The position numbers were made by a program, and so were the translations under genes. From contig PBLD01000006.1 in the NCBI GenBank assembly GCA_002722255.1, positions 1 to 64,000 on the forward strand: a stretch of DNA of 64,000 nt, written 5' to 3'. A model generated the notes under the pieces. It was not told the DNA's origin. It worked only from the letters and a program-made list of their open reading frames with translations, and searched no databases. This document shows, piece by piece, positions 17,734 to 25,576 of the stretch. The first letter of the stretch is position 1. Each line of letters opens with the position of its first letter. The DNA is from Winogradskyella sp. Its GTDB lineage: Bacteria > Bacteroidota > Bacteroidia > Flavobacteriales > Flavobacteriaceae.

Positions 17734-17919
17734 CTACATTAAAAGAAACTTAACAGCGGCAATCATACCAATAAAGCCAATAAAGGCAATAAGAATCCAA
17801 ACAGTTCCTTTGTAATAGGCTTTATGAATTTTTAAATCTTTACGATATTGGTAGGCGACAGCTATAACAAAAGCTATAAAAAATAATATCCCGAAAATCC
17901 ATTGACCAGTTGTAAACAT
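17734..17919 (-). CDS. Small two-helix membrane protein, function unknown
   Basis: 61 residues from the ATG at 17919; an in-frame ATG at 17937 would add six polar residues. Two hydrophobic segments (about 5-24 and 40-59) flank a basic loop with YRKDLKIHKAYYKG, so both ends probably face the same side. The sequence has the look of a conserved small flavobacterial membrane protein but I cannot name a family. Divergent from the pyrophosphatase gene. Confidence 0.7.
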   Translation of the reverse strand: MFTTGQWIFGILFFIAFVIAVAYQYRKDLKIHKAYYKGTVWILIAFIGFIGMIAAVKFLLM

Positions 17920-18025
17920 TAGTGTATTTTTATACAAAAATAATTAAAATTAGAGCAAAATCATCACAAAATGATATTGACTAATTTTATATACGAAAAA
18001 ATAACAACCTTAGTTTTTTAGTAAT

Positions 18026-18412
18026 ATGCAAGACAAAATTAATGCGGTAAAAGCATTTCATGCCGCTTTTAAAATAGGACACAGAGAAACACCAAAAGCT
18101 GATTTAGGAATAGAAAAAAATATGCTGCGTTACAAGCTTATGCGCGAAGAAAATGAAGAATATCTCGAAGCTGCTAATGATAATGATTTGGTAGAAGTTG
18201 CAGATGCGCTAGGTGATATGCTGTACATTCTTTGTGGTACAATTATAGAGCATGGACTTCAATATAAGATAGAAGAAGTTTTTGAAGAAATTCAACGTAG
18301 CAATATGAGCAAACTGGGTGAAGATGGTGAACCAATTTATAGAGAAGATGGTAAGGTTCTTAAAGGACCTAATTACTTTAAACCAAACATTAAAGAGATT
18401 TTAGAATCATAA
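18026..18412 (+). CDS. MazG/PRA-PH-like nucleoside triphosphate pyrophosphohydrolase family protein
   Basis: 128 residues. All-alpha NTP pyrophosphatase signature: REENEEYLEA followed 15 or so residues later by EVADALGDMLYIL, the EExxE ... ExxD arrangement that binds Mg2+ in MazG, dUTPase-like and phosphoribosyl-ATP pyrophosphohydrolase enzymes. These hydrolyse NTPs to NMP and PPi, often for nucleotide house-cleaning. It is not part of a histidine operon here, so HisE function is unlikely. Ends at a bidirectional terminator shared with ilvE. Confidence 0.82.
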   Translation: MQDKINAVKAFHAAFKIGHRETPKADLGIEKNMLRYKLMREENEEYLEAANDNDLVEVADALGDMLYILCGTIIEHGLQYKIEEVFEEIQRSNMSKLGEDGEPIYREDGKVLKGPNYFKPNIKEILES

Positions 18413-18440
18413 AAAAAAGCAGCCAATCGGCTGCTTTTTT
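18413..18440. terminator. Bidirectional terminator between the pyrophosphatase gene and ilvE
   Basis: Stem AAAAAAGCAGCC / GGCTGCTTTTTT with loop AATC; A run on one side and T run on the other let it serve both convergent genes. Confidence 0.9.
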
Positions 18441-18442
18441 AA

Positions 18443-19513
18443 TTACTTTACTTCGTGTCTCCAACCATGTTTATCGTCAGATAGATTATGTTGAATACTT
18501 GTGAGTGTCTTTTTAAATAAAGAAGCGTATGAAGCTTCTAACTGCGGAATTTCAAAAACATCGTCTGCATGTTCAAATGCAGAAACAGGACTAATTACTG
18601 CTGCAGTACCAGCTCCAAAAATTTCTTTTAAGCTTCCATCTGCTGCTGCTTCTTTTATTTCCTTAACGCTTACAGGTCGTACCTCGCAATCAATACCTAA
18701 ATCCTCAGCGAGCTGTATTACACTTTTACGTGTTACACCATCTAATATTCTATCGCTAGTAGGTGCTGTAATAAGCTTGTCTCCAATTCTAAAAAATATG
18801 TTCATAGTGCCAGCTTCTTCTAAGTATTTGTGAGTAGAAGCATCAGTCCAAATAATTTGATCAAATCCTTTTTTCTGGGCCAAACCGGTTGGGTAGAACT
18901 GAGCAGCATAGTTACCAGCTGCTTTTGCAAATCCGACACCACCATCTGCAGAGCGACTAAATTTTTCAGCAAACAATACGCGCACTGGTTTATTGTAATA
19001 TGCCTTTGCAGGCGAACATATAATCATAAAACGATATGTTGCTGCAGGTGAAGCCGAAATAGCTGGCTCAGTAGCAATAACAAAAGGGCGAATGTATAAT
19101 GAGTTGCCTAATCCTGGTTTTATCCAGTCGCTTTCCATTTTCAATAAGGTTTCTAAGCCATTAAAGAAGTAGTTTTCTGGAAATTCAGGTATAGCGAGTC
19201 TGGAAGCAGATTTATTTATTCTATGGAAATTTTGCTCAGGTCTAAACAAAAATATTTTGCCATCCTCATCTTTATAGGCTTTCATACCTTCAAATACTGC
19301 TTGTCCATAATGAAACACACGTGCAGAAGGTTCTATCGTCATTGGTTGGTAAGGCATAATCTTTGGAGTTTGCCATTTACCATCTTCAAAATCGCATACA
19401 AACATATGGTCTGTAAAAACACGGCCAAATGTTAAATTGTCAAAATCAACAGTGTTAATTTTTGAATTTTCAGACTTTACGACAACGATTTCGTTAGGGT
19501 TAGTTTCTACCAT
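18443..19513 (-). CDS. ilvE: Branched-chain amino acid aminotransferase IlvE
   Basis: 356 residues, usual length for the class IV PLP branched-chain aminotransferases that interconvert Leu, Ile, Val and their 2-oxo acids. Visible: FHYGQAVFEGMKAYK near residue 67, the PLP-Lys region GGVGFAKAAGNYAAQF, and TDASTHKYLEEAGTMNIFF that positions the substrate carboxylate. Start chosen at the only Met that includes the N-terminal family region; a -7 box lies 23 nt upstream. Stands alone rather than in an ilv operon. Confidence 0.94.
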   Translation of the reverse strand: MVETNPNEIVVVKSENSKINTVDFDNLTFGRVFTDHMFVCDFEDGKWQTPKIMPYQPMTIEPSARVFHYGQAVFEGMKAYKDEDGKIFLFRPEQNFHRINKSASRLAIPEFPENYFFNGLETLLKMESDWIKPGLGNSLYIRPFVIATEPAISASPAATYRFMIICSPAKAYYNKPVRVLFAEKFSRSADGGVGFAKAAGNYAAQFYPTGLAQKKGFDQIIWTDASTHKYLEEAGTMNIFFRIGDKLITAPTSDRILDGVTRKSVIQLAEDLGIDCEVRPVSVKEIKEAAADGSLKEIFGAGTAAVISPVSAFEHADDVFEIPQLEASYASLFKKTLTSIQHNLSDDKHGWRHEVK

Positions 19514-19536
19514 TAATGAGGTGTTTTTAATTTGTG

Positions 19537-19544
19537 CAAAAGTA
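19537..19544 (-). promoter_or_regulatory. -7 box (TACTTTTG) of ilvE
   Basis: Exact TAnnTTTG match on the minus strand, 23 nt before the ilvE ATG. No clear -33 box. Confidence 0.5.
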
Positions 19545-19589
19545 CAAAATCAATGTGGTTAATAAAAGGTAATATTATCTTAAAATTCG

Positions 19590-19597
19590 TAATTTTG
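19590..19597 (+). promoter_or_regulatory. -7 box (TAATTTTG) of the DUF4920-lipoprotein-mnmD operon
   Basis: Exact TAnnTTTG match, 35 nt before the ATG at 19633, divergent from the ilvE promoter. Confidence 0.5.
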
Positions 19598-19632
19598 TAA
19601 TTCTAATGTAAACAATACTAAACAAATCAATA

Positions 19633-20136
19633 ATGAAAAAAATAGTTTTATTTTTTGCAATGAGCTTAGCCTTAGCGTCTTGTAAAAACAAAAAAGAAGT
19701 TACTGAAAACAAGGTAGAAGATCTAAAAGAAGAGATTGCTTATGCCTCTTTCGGAATGGAAATTAATGATGCTGACGCATTATCTTCTGATGGTATGATG
19801 GAGCATTATAAAGGGATGAAAGCAGGTGATACAATCAATGCTAAAATGACAGGGAAAATCAACGAAGTATGCTCTAAAAAAGGCTGTTGGATGACTTTAG
19901 ACATGGGTAACGACAAGGAAGTTATGGTGCGTTTTAAAGATTACGGTTTCTTTATGCCTTTAAATGCTGAGGGTGAAGTAGTCGTAAACGGAAAAGCTTT
20001 TGTTGAAGAAACTTCAGTAGACGAATTAAGACACTATGCAGAAGATGCTGGTAAATCTGAAGAAGAGATTGCTGCAATCACAGAACCTAAATTTGAATAT
20101 AAGTTCTTAGCTGATGGAGTTCTCCTTAAACAATAA
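19633..20136 (+). CDS. DUF4920 lipoprotein
   Basis: 167 residues. SPII signal ending in LALASC at about residue 17, then a charged linker and a DUF4920 domain (about 40-167) with the typical SKKGCWMTLDMG and VRFKDYGFFMPL blocks. The fold is OB-like; the biochemical role is not known. First gene of a three-gene unit: the next lipoprotein starts 23 bp inside its 3' end and mnmD follows directly after that. Confidence 0.85.
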   Translation: MKKIVLFFAMSLALASCKNKKEVTENKVEDLKEEIAYASFGMEINDADALSSDGMMEHYKGMKAGDTINAKMTGKINEVCSKKGCWMTLDMGNDKEVMVRFKDYGFFMPLNAEGEVVVNGKAFVEETSVDELRHYAEDAGKSEEEIAAITEPKFEYKFLADGVLLKQ

Positions 20137-20572
20137 GGTTTTTGTCTTTGCAGTAATACTGCTAATATGTTTCAGTTGTAAGAATGAAGCTGAACCAAAA
20201 CCTTTAGAAGAAGAGCAAAACGAAGAACTTATTATGTATCAACCGTCTGAGATGGCAAATCTTATGAACGGTATGTATGCATACAATTTGCAGATAAGAC
20301 AACAAATAATAAATGGCGAAGTCCCAGTGTCTATGCCATTAGATCTTATGAAGTTACATTCTGCTGACATGAGTAATGGACATGCCAGAACATCTGTATG
20401 GAATAGCAAGATAGATGGTTTTATAGAAGCGCAGCAAACTATTATTGTAGATACCTTATCTAATGTTGAATTAAAACAACGTTATAATACTGCTATAAGC
20501 AATTGTTTGGCTTGTCATAAAACAGAATGTACAGGACCAATACCGAAGATTAAAAAACTTTTAATTCAGTAG
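20114..20572 (+). CDS. Small lipoprotein with a single CxxCH haem-binding-like motif
   Basis: 152 residues. Hydrophobic N terminus ending in LLICFSC (SPII), acidic linker, then a helical domain ending in NCLACHKTECTGPIPKIKKL. The lone CLACH matches the covalent haem c motif, so a monohaem c-type cytochrome at the periplasmic face is possible; a Cys-rich structural role is the alternative. Many Met residues in the helical part (for example YQPSEMANLMNGMYAYN) could supply the sixth haem ligand. Starts inside the DUF4920 gene and its TAG stop abuts the next start codon, so the three genes are tightly coupled. Confidence 0.72.
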   Translation: MEFSLNNKVFVFAVILLICFSCKNEAEPKPLEEEQNEELIMYQPSEMANLMNGMYAYNLQIRQQIINGEVPVSMPLDLMKLHSADMSNGHARTSVWNSKIDGFIEAQQTIIVDTLSNVELKQRYNTAISNCLACHKTECTGPIPKIKKLLIQ

Positions 20573-21268
20573 TTGAAGCGAAAAATAATCACCACGTCAG
20601 ATGGTTCTAAAACCATACAGATAGAAGATTGGAATGAACAATACCATTCCATTCATGGTGCTATACAAGAAGCAAACCATGTGTTTATTAAACATGGTTT
20701 GCTTTTTTATTTTCAATCTTGTCATCCTAAACTTGATTCAGATTCTCACCCAATCAACATTCTCGAAATTGGCTTTGGGACAGGACTCAATGCCTTTCTT
20801 ACTTTTTTAAAAACTGAAGAACTTCAGCTATCCATAAATTATGTTGGAGTAGAGGCTTATCCTGTAAAAACCGAAGAAATTCAGCAGTTGAATTATGTTG
20901 AGTTAATTTCTAAACAGCATAAAGTTGAATTCGAGAAAATGCATTTAATTCCTTGGGAAGAGCAGCAGGATATAAGTCCAACTTTCAAGCTCGAAAAGCA
21001 AGAAAAATTTTTTAAAGACATCACTGATCAAAATCATTTTGATATCATTTATTTTGATGCCTTTGGTGCACGCGTACAACCTGAGCTTTGGACAGAAGAC
21101 ATCTTCAAGATTATGTACAAAGCATTAAAAGACCAAGGTGTTTTGGTTACCTATTCAGCCAAAGGAAGTGTAAGACGTGCCATGCAAGCCGTTGGCTTTA
21201 AAGTTGAGCGACTTCCTGGTCCACCTGGTAAGCGGGAAATGTTACGAGCGCGCAATATATACTCGTAA
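20573..21268 (+). CDS. mnmD: tRNA 5-methylaminomethyl-2-thiouridine methyltransferase MnmD
   Basis: 231 residues. SAM-dependent methyltransferase that finishes mnm5s2U at tRNA wobble position 34; in this group it occurs without the FAD-dependent MnmC1 half. Visible: ITTSDGSKTI and YHSIHGAIQEANHVFIKHG at the N terminus, SAM motif LEIGFGTGLNAFLT, FDIIYFDAFGARVQPELW, and the closing LPGPPGKREMLRA. Start is TTG at 20573 directly after the previous TAG; no ATG lies nearby and the family N terminus begins here. Confidence 0.9.
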   Translation: MKRKIITTSDGSKTIQIEDWNEQYHSIHGAIQEANHVFIKHGLLFYFQSCHPKLDSDSHPINILEIGFGTGLNAFLTFLKTEELQLSINYVGVEAYPVKTEEIQQLNYVELISKQHKVEFEKMHLIPWEEQQDISPTFKLEKQEKFFKDITDQNHFDIIYFDAFGARVQPELWTEDIFKIMYKALKDQGVLVTYSAKGSVRRAMQAVGFKVERLPGPPGKREMLRARNIYS

Positions 21269-21347
21269 CATTCAGCGAACGTAGTGAGCTAAATGCTTTT
21301 TATAAGCATGCGCTCGTAACATTCAGCGAACGTAGAGTGCCAAATGC
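21262..21347. repeat. Pair of imperfect direct repeats after mnmD
   Basis: CTCGTAACATTCAGCGAACG occurs at 21262-21281 and again at 21312-21331, each followed by a related AAATGCT tail. The first copy overlaps the last codons of mnmD, so part of the mnmD 3' end seems to have been duplicated into the spacer. Confidence 0.75.
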
Positions 21348-21573
21348 TCACTAAACGTCACTTCGAGTGATTGCGAGGTATGAGCAATCGTATCGAGAAG
21401 TTTTGTGAGTTCAAATAGTTCTCGATACAAATTTTATCTGCTCTCGTATCTAAAATCCACTCGAACTGGTATTGAGCACACCAAACGTTAAAACCAAATT
21501 AAAGTCTCCTTGAAGCCCTAAAGCATATCGTATCTTTGTTAAGAACAAAAAGCTAAAGAAAAAGAAAAGAGCA
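21269..21573. repeat. Intergenic spacer filled by a dispersed flavobacterial palindromic repeat
   Basis: The 305-bp spacer between mnmD and the epimerase holds no gene. Its core, about 21357-21475, is a long imperfect palindrome: outer arms CACTTCGAGTGATT and AATCCACTCGAACTG, inner hairpin TATCGAGAA / TTCTCGATA. A half copy of the same element lies at 27698-27745 between grpE and dnaJ. Such elements are scattered in flavobacterial genomes; they may be mobile miniature repeats or RNA stem structures. Confidence 0.75.
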
Positions 21574-22479
21574 ATGACAGTTTTAATAACCGGAGCAACA
21601 GGATTAATTGGACAGGAAATTGTAAAGCAATGTCATGCACAAGAAATCACGGTCCATTATTTAACAACATCAAAATCTAAATTAAGTACCGAAGCCAATT
21701 ACAAAGGCTTTTATTGGAATCCTAACACCAACGAGATAGACCACAACTGTTTTAAAGGTGTATCTGCAATTATCAATTTGGTAGGAGCAAGTATTTCAAA
21801 ACGCTGGACAGATAGCTACAAAAAAGAAATCTTAGAAAGCCGAACCAAAACAACAAAACTCTTACAAGACACCATCATAAAGCATAATTACAAGATTGAA
21901 TTTGTTGTGTCTGCAAGTGCTATTGGTGTATATCCTACAAGTTTAACGAACTATTACGAGGAAGACACTAAACAAGTCTCTGATACATTTTTAGGTACGG
22001 TTGTAGAGCAATGGGAAAGAGTTGTAGATGGTTTTAAAACTTTGGGTTCTAAAGTAGCTAAAGTGCGTATTGGTTTGGTGTTAGCCAAAGATGGTGGTGC
22101 TTTACCAGAAATTGTAAAACCTATTAAGTTTGGTGCTGGCGCTGCTTTTGGTGATGGTAAACAATGGCAAAGCTGGATACACGTACAAGACCTTGCAAGT
22201 ATTTTTATGTATGTATTACAATACCAACTAGAAGGCATTTACAATGGTGTGGCACCAAATGCTGTAACCAATAAAGAGCTTACTAAAGCAGCTGCAAGTG
22301 TATTGCAACGCCCTTTAATTTTACCAAATATCCCAAGATTTGTAATGAAATTAGCGCTTGGTGAAATGCATATTCTCTTATTTGAAAGCCAACGTGTCAG
22401 CTCACAAAAAATTGAAGATAAAGGTTTTGATTTTACATATGCGAATTTAAGACCGGCTTTAGAGGATTTGTTGGTGTGA
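21574..22479 (+). CDS. TIGR01777 (YfcH-like) NAD-dependent epimerase family protein
   Basis: 301 residues. Extended short-chain dehydrogenase fold with nucleotide motif GATGLIGQ at residues 7-14, then FYWNPNTNEID, INLVGASISKRWT and SRTKTTKLL, all typical for TIGR01777 proteins; a C-terminal DUF1731-like segment includes FVMKLALGEM and LLFESQRVSSQKI. Substrate unknown. Its stop codon overlaps the start of the homology to the half attC-like site at 22478, so the cassette region begins exactly at its 3' end. Confidence 0.88.
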   Translation: MTVLITGATGLIGQEIVKQCHAQEITVHYLTTSKSKLSTEANYKGFYWNPNTNEIDHNCFKGVSAIINLVGASISKRWTDSYKKEILESRTKTTKLLQDTIIKHNYKIEFVVSASAIGVYPTSLTNYYEEDTKQVSDTFLGTVVEQWERVVDGFKTLGSKVAKVRIGLVLAKDGGALPEIVKPIKFGAGAAFGDGKQWQSWIHVQDLASIFMYVLQYQLEGIYNGVAPNAVTNKELTKAAASVLQRPLILPNIPRFVMKLALGEMHILLFESQRVSSQKIEDKGFDFTYANLRPALEDLLV

Positions 22480-22529
22480 TTTTAGAAATAGGCAAGAACA
22501 AGCAATTACTTATAGCCATTGTTATGTGC
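22478..22529 (-). other. Half attC-like site ending the DUF4304 cassette
   Basis: Bases 22478-22523 match 23286-23332 almost base for base (one gap, few changes), that is the outer half of the full site described at 23204-23339. On the minus strand it begins GCACATAAC (22529-22521), complementary in 8 of 9 positions to GTTATGCGC at the start of the same cassette (23212-23204). This is the R''/R' relation of integron cassettes. The other half is missing: the match stops at the epimerase stop codon. Confidence 0.6.
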
Positions 22530-23190
22530 TGGTTTTTTCGGTTAATTTTATATTCAGTTGTTTTGCTAATTGCTTAACATAATTTTTATGAGGTTTTCCT
22601 TCCTCAACCGAATTATAATATTCATTAAAAATTCGCTCGCCATTTTCACGGTCAATTTCCAATTCTATTATTGCTCCACAAAGTTTTTCTCTTGGCGAGA
22701 ACATAATTTCGTTAGATTCGGTTAATTCAGACACAATTTTTCTGCGTTCATCAAATCGGTCAAACCAATTTTTTACATCCGATTTAAGTTTTCTGATTAT
22801 AAATTCAGCGGTTTTAGGATAATCCGCACCTAATGAAAACCAATATTCTTTTCCACTTGCCTTGTCATTTATTCTTTCTCGTATTTCACAATCATATTCT
22901 TGTATGAATGCTTTTGGTTTTTGGTTAAAAGTTGATTCATATAATTCAGGTACAAAAACTCCGATATTCACTGCAAAATTTCCGTATAGATTGGTTCTTA
23001 TTCCTGGGATTTCAACTACGCTGTCAAACTCATATTTAGCCATTTGAAAATTCACGACTTGAATTAGTCCATTTTCAAGAGTTTTATTATGAGTTCGTCC
23101 TTTTTTCTTAAATCCATCAGCTTTTAATTCCAAATGAACTAATTTTTGGATTTCGTCAAGTGTTTTTTTATAGTCGATTTTGTTTGTCAT
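22522..23190 (-). CDS. DUF4304 family protein in an integron-like cassette
   Basis: 222 residues, soluble. DUF4304 marks: LKADGFKKKGRTHNK, then LIQVVNFQMAKYEF and later KPHKNYVKQLAKQL. The family is common in accessory DNA and in toxin-immunity neighbourhoods, function unproven. Its TAA stop (22522-22524) lies inside the attC-like R'' element, and its start lies 20 nt after the preceding site, so the gene fills the cassette with almost no spare DNA, as cassette genes usually do. No promoter of its own is evident. Confidence 0.78.
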   Translation of the reverse strand: MTNKIDYKKTLDEIQKLVHLELKADGFKKKGRTHNKTLENGLIQVVNFQMAKYEFDSVVEIPGIRTNLYGNFAVNIGVFVPELYESTFNQKPKAFIQEYDCEIRERINDKASGKEYWFSLGADYPKTAEFIIRKLKSDVKNWFDRFDERRKIVSELTESNEIMFSPREKLCGAIIELEIDRENGERIFNEYYNSVEEGKPHKNYVKQLAKQLNIKLTEKTST

Positions 23191-23203
23191 TTTTTCTCAA
23201 CTT

Positions 23204-23339
23204 GCGCATAACGGTCTCGGCTATGAGTAGTTGCGTGGGTTAGCACATAACTTTGCAAGTACACACCAAACTGAAAATCCGCGAGGATTTTCAGAAGTAG
23301 GCGAGAACAAGCAATTACTTATAGCCATTGTTGTAAAAC
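23204..23339 (-). other. attC-like recombination site between the two cassette genes
   Basis: On the minus strand: R'' GTTTTACAAC (23339-23330), L'' AATGGCTATAAGTAATTGC, a central part with a perfect 10-bp hairpin (CTGAAAATCC, GCGA loop, GGATTTTCAG, 23271-23294), L' GCAACTACTCATAGCC, and R' GTTATGCGC (23212-23204). L'' and L' pair with a few unpaired extra bases (TCTC bulge near 23215-23218), as in attC sites. R'' is the exact complement of the first 10 bases of its own cassette (23985-23976). Confidence 0.65.
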
Positions 23340-23343
23340 GTAT

Positions 23344-23973
23344 TTATTTATTCATAATTTGAGTTGCTTCCCAAACATATTCTTTTCCAAATTCTCCAAA
23401 GTAACTTATATAATCTCCATTTTTAGAAATAGCTACAAAACTGCTACAAGGATAATGATGTTCAAAAAACAATCTTTCAATTGTCTTTTCAGGGTCTTTA
23501 TGCCAATTTAAAATTCCATCATATTTTTCGAGACCTTCGTTATCTTTAAATATGTATAGAGGCTTTATTTCAGCCACTTGATTTAATCCGTCTTCTAATT
23601 GTCCGTACCAACTTTTAATCCATTCTTTGTCAGTTGTTCCGCTACTGTTGCAACGGTCTTTACCTGGATAGTAGATTATTACGATAGGTTTGTCAGAATC
23701 CAATTCAAGATTTGTTGCTTTTTCAAGCATTAATTCAAGACTTTTTCTATCATTTATTTTTCCTCGTTTTTCTCTTAAAGTCAATTTTTTATGATTAATT
23801 GAATCTCCGGGAATATCCAACAATTTATTCGTTGAGCGAATTCGGTTGAATTTAGATTTACTTATTTCTACATTATTTTCATCGAAATATCTTGTCTTGT
23901 CTTTTCCAGTTTTAGTGGCAGAACAAGAGCAAATTAAAATTCCGATTATGAATGTTATCAGGACTTTTTTCAT
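23344..23973 (-). CDS. Lipoprotein of unknown function in an integron-like cassette
   Basis: 209 residues. SPII signal ending IGILICSC at about residue 17. The mature part has IVIIYYPGKDRCN near residue 100 and HHYPCSSFVAISKNGDYISYFGEFG near residue 170, a spacing of two Cys-containing strand ends that could fit a thioredoxin-like fold without a CxxC site; this is a guess. No named family recognised. Flanked by perfect 10-bp inverted sequences (23330-23339 and 23976-23985), with only 2-4 bp between them and the start and stop codons. Confidence 0.72.
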   Translation of the reverse strand: MKKVLITFIIGILICSCSATKTGKDKTRYFDENNVEISKSKFNRIRSTNKLLDIPGDSINHKKLTLREKRGKINDRKSLELMLEKATNLELDSDKPIVIIYYPGKDRCNSSGTTDKEWIKSWYGQLEDGLNQVAEIKPLYIFKDNEGLEKYDGILNWHKDPEKTIERLFFEHHYPCSSFVAISKNGDYISYFGEFGKEYVWEATQIMNK

Positions 23974-23975
23974 AT

Positions 23976-24066
23976 GTTTTACAACTAGTTTTAACTAAGC
24001 AAAATATTAGGTTATCCCAGCACTTAAGCAGAATAAAACAAATACTAGCCTAACTTAAAACTCTAA
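23976..24066 (-). other. Possible upstream attC-like site of the lipoprotein cassette
   Basis: On the minus strand an imperfect palindrome with arms AGTTTTAAGTTAGGC (about 24063-24049) and GCTTAGTTAAAACT (about 24000-23987) ends in GTTGTAAAAC (23985-23976), where the lipoprotein cassette begins. It fits the position of the preceding site of an array, but its arms differ from the 23204-23339 site. Confidence 0.38.
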
Positions 24067-24092
24067 AATTAAAAAATACAATAAAACAAACT

Positions 24093-24110
24093 ATACGTAA
24101 CCTTACGTAT
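24093..24110 (-). terminator. Stem-loop after the anti-sigma gene
   Basis: Arms ATACGTAA and TTACGTAT with a 2-base centre, 8 bp past the stop codon, followed on the minus strand by a T-rich stretch. Short stem, so a weak call. Confidence 0.42.
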
Positions 24111-24118
24111 TTTTCAGA

Positions 24119-24895
24119 CTAGTTAAGGTAAACGTTACTTACCAATTGAGAAACGGTTGGGTGGTCATTACCACCAGCAGGTTCAATGGTAATGTTTAGG
24201 GATTCGGCATGGTCTATGTAGTTCATAGCCATAAGGTTTTGGTCTTTGGCAATCACTCCCATGTTTATCATTTCGCCTTCTACATCTGCCCACATTTGGT
24301 AGTCGTGTTCAGCATCTAATTTTGGTAAGCGTTCGGTGTTAATCACCACAGATTTAGTGCTATGGTTTACATAGCTTACCACTTTACCATCTGGCATTAA
24401 GGTGTTGCCTTTTAATACGTACTGCTCAGTATCAGGATGTGCTATGGTACTAAAGAGTGCGATTTCCTCATCTATTTGTTTGTTGAGGTTGTTGAGTTTA
24501 TCGTTTAATTCGGTTTTTTCGGTTTCAACGGTTTGTAGTTGGTCTTTTACCACGTTTAATTCGTTATACATCCAAAAATTACCAAGCATTAATAATGCTG
24601 CAATAGCGGCTGCAATACCTAAGTAATACTTAAGGTTGGTGTTATTCTTATTATTTTTAGTGTCTTTGGCTTCTCTAATATCTTGTATTAATTGGTATTT
24701 AATGCCTTTTGGTGGCTCAATGGCATTTTCTAAACCAAGCGTTTCAAAGTCTTTTTCAATAGCATCAAACTGCGCTTTTAGTTCGGTATCAGATGCTAAA
24801 ACTTGCTCAATCTGTTCGCACTCTTGCGCATTGAGTTCACCAAGCAGGTATTGCTCTAATAGTCCGTTATCTAATATCGTTTTCTTATCCATCAT
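24119..24895 (-). CDS. Anti-sigma factor, RskA-like
   Basis: 258 residues from the ATG at 24895. Cytoplasmic N-terminal sigma-binding part with YLLGELNAQECEQIEQVL (about 14-31) as in anti-sigma-K proteins, one transmembrane helix (about 92-110, YYLGIAAAIAALLMLGNFW), a coiled coil, and an extracytoplasmic RskA domain (about 150-258) with LDAEHDYQMWADVEGEM and ITIEPAGGNDHPT. It should hold the ECF sigma factor at the membrane until a signal releases it. The sigma stop and this start share one base (TGATG), so they are translationally coupled. Confidence 0.9.
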   Translation of the reverse strand: MMDKKTILDNGLLEQYLLGELNAQECEQIEQVLASDTELKAQFDAIEKDFETLGLENAIEPPKGIKYQLIQDIREAKDTKNNKNNTNLKYYLGIAAAIAALLMLGNFWMYNELNVVKDQLQTVETEKTELNDKLNNLNKQIDEEIALFSTIAHPDTEQYVLKGNTLMPDGKVVSYVNHSTKSVVINTERLPKLDAEHDYQMWADVEGEMINMGVIAKDQNLMAMNYIDHAESLNITIEPAGGNDHPTVSQLVSNVYLN

Positions 24896-25449
24896 CACAG
24901 CGCATTTAGTATTAGTAAAAGTACACTCAGGGTTTTGGTATAGGCTTTTCGCAATTGCTTTAAAGCTTGGCGCACATAAGATTTAAACGTGCCAAGTGGC
25001 ACATCCATCTGCTGGTGCGCTTCCTTGTGCGTTAAGCCTTTAAAATAAACCAGTTCTATAGCTTTTTTATGGTGTTCTTCTAACGTGGTTATAGCACCAT
25101 TAAGTTCTAAATACTTAGCATCTATACTAATAGCTTCTTCTTTACTATCATGTACACTAAAATCATCGGTTTGGATGAGAGGTTCTACTTTTCTGAGAAA
25201 ATTTAACGTTTTGTTCCTTGCAATTCTAAATACCCAAGTATAAAAACGGCCCTTGCTGGCATCGTAGCTTTCGGCTTTATCCCAAACGGTCATAAAGGTA
25301 TCTTGGAGTAGATTTTGGGCTTTGCCTTCGTCGCGTACCATTTTAATAATAACACTGTAAATGGCACCAGCATATTTGTCGTAGAGTAACGATAACGCAC
25401 GCTCATCCTTGTCTTTGAGTTGTTGAATAAGAAAGTTATCGTTTTGCAT
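24895..25449 (-). CDS. ECF-type RNA polymerase sigma factor (SigK-like)
   Basis: 184 residues from the ATG at 25449 (an in-frame upstream start at 25488 adds 13 residues without family similarity). Sigma-70 region 2 about 15-85 (LYDKYAGAIYSVI, GRFYTWVFRIARNKTLNFLRK) and region 4 about 120-175 (LEEHHKKAIELVYFKGLTHKEAHQQMDVPLGTFKSYVRQALKQLRK). Paired with an RskA-like anti-sigma factor. The divergent fasciclin gene 127 bp away is a likely target, since this trio recurs in flavobacteria; the promoter link itself is inferred. Confidence 0.92.
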   Translation of the reverse strand: MQNDNFLIQQLKDKDERALSLLYDKYAGAIYSVIIKMVRDEGKAQNLLQDTFMTVWDKAESYDASKGRFYTWVFRIARNKTLNFLRKVEPLIQTDDFSVHDSKEEAISIDAKYLELNGAITTLEEHHKKAIELVYFKGLTHKEAHQQMDVPLGTFKSYVRQALKQLRKAYTKTLSVLLLILNAL

Positions 25450-25576
25450 TAATGTTAAAGATTTCCCAAAAAATAAAGGCTTGCTCATCCAGTAGCATCA
25501 AGCCTGTGTAAATATAAATGAAAGCACTTCAAAAATGAAATAAGTGCAATAGTTTAACCAAAATTTTAAAAAAATC

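Noticed and set aside
18026..18412. Pyrophosphohydrolase as HisE
   Set aside because: No histidine genes nearby, and the sequence carries extra C-terminal parts unlike HisE; only the wider all-alpha NTP pyrophosphatase family is supported.
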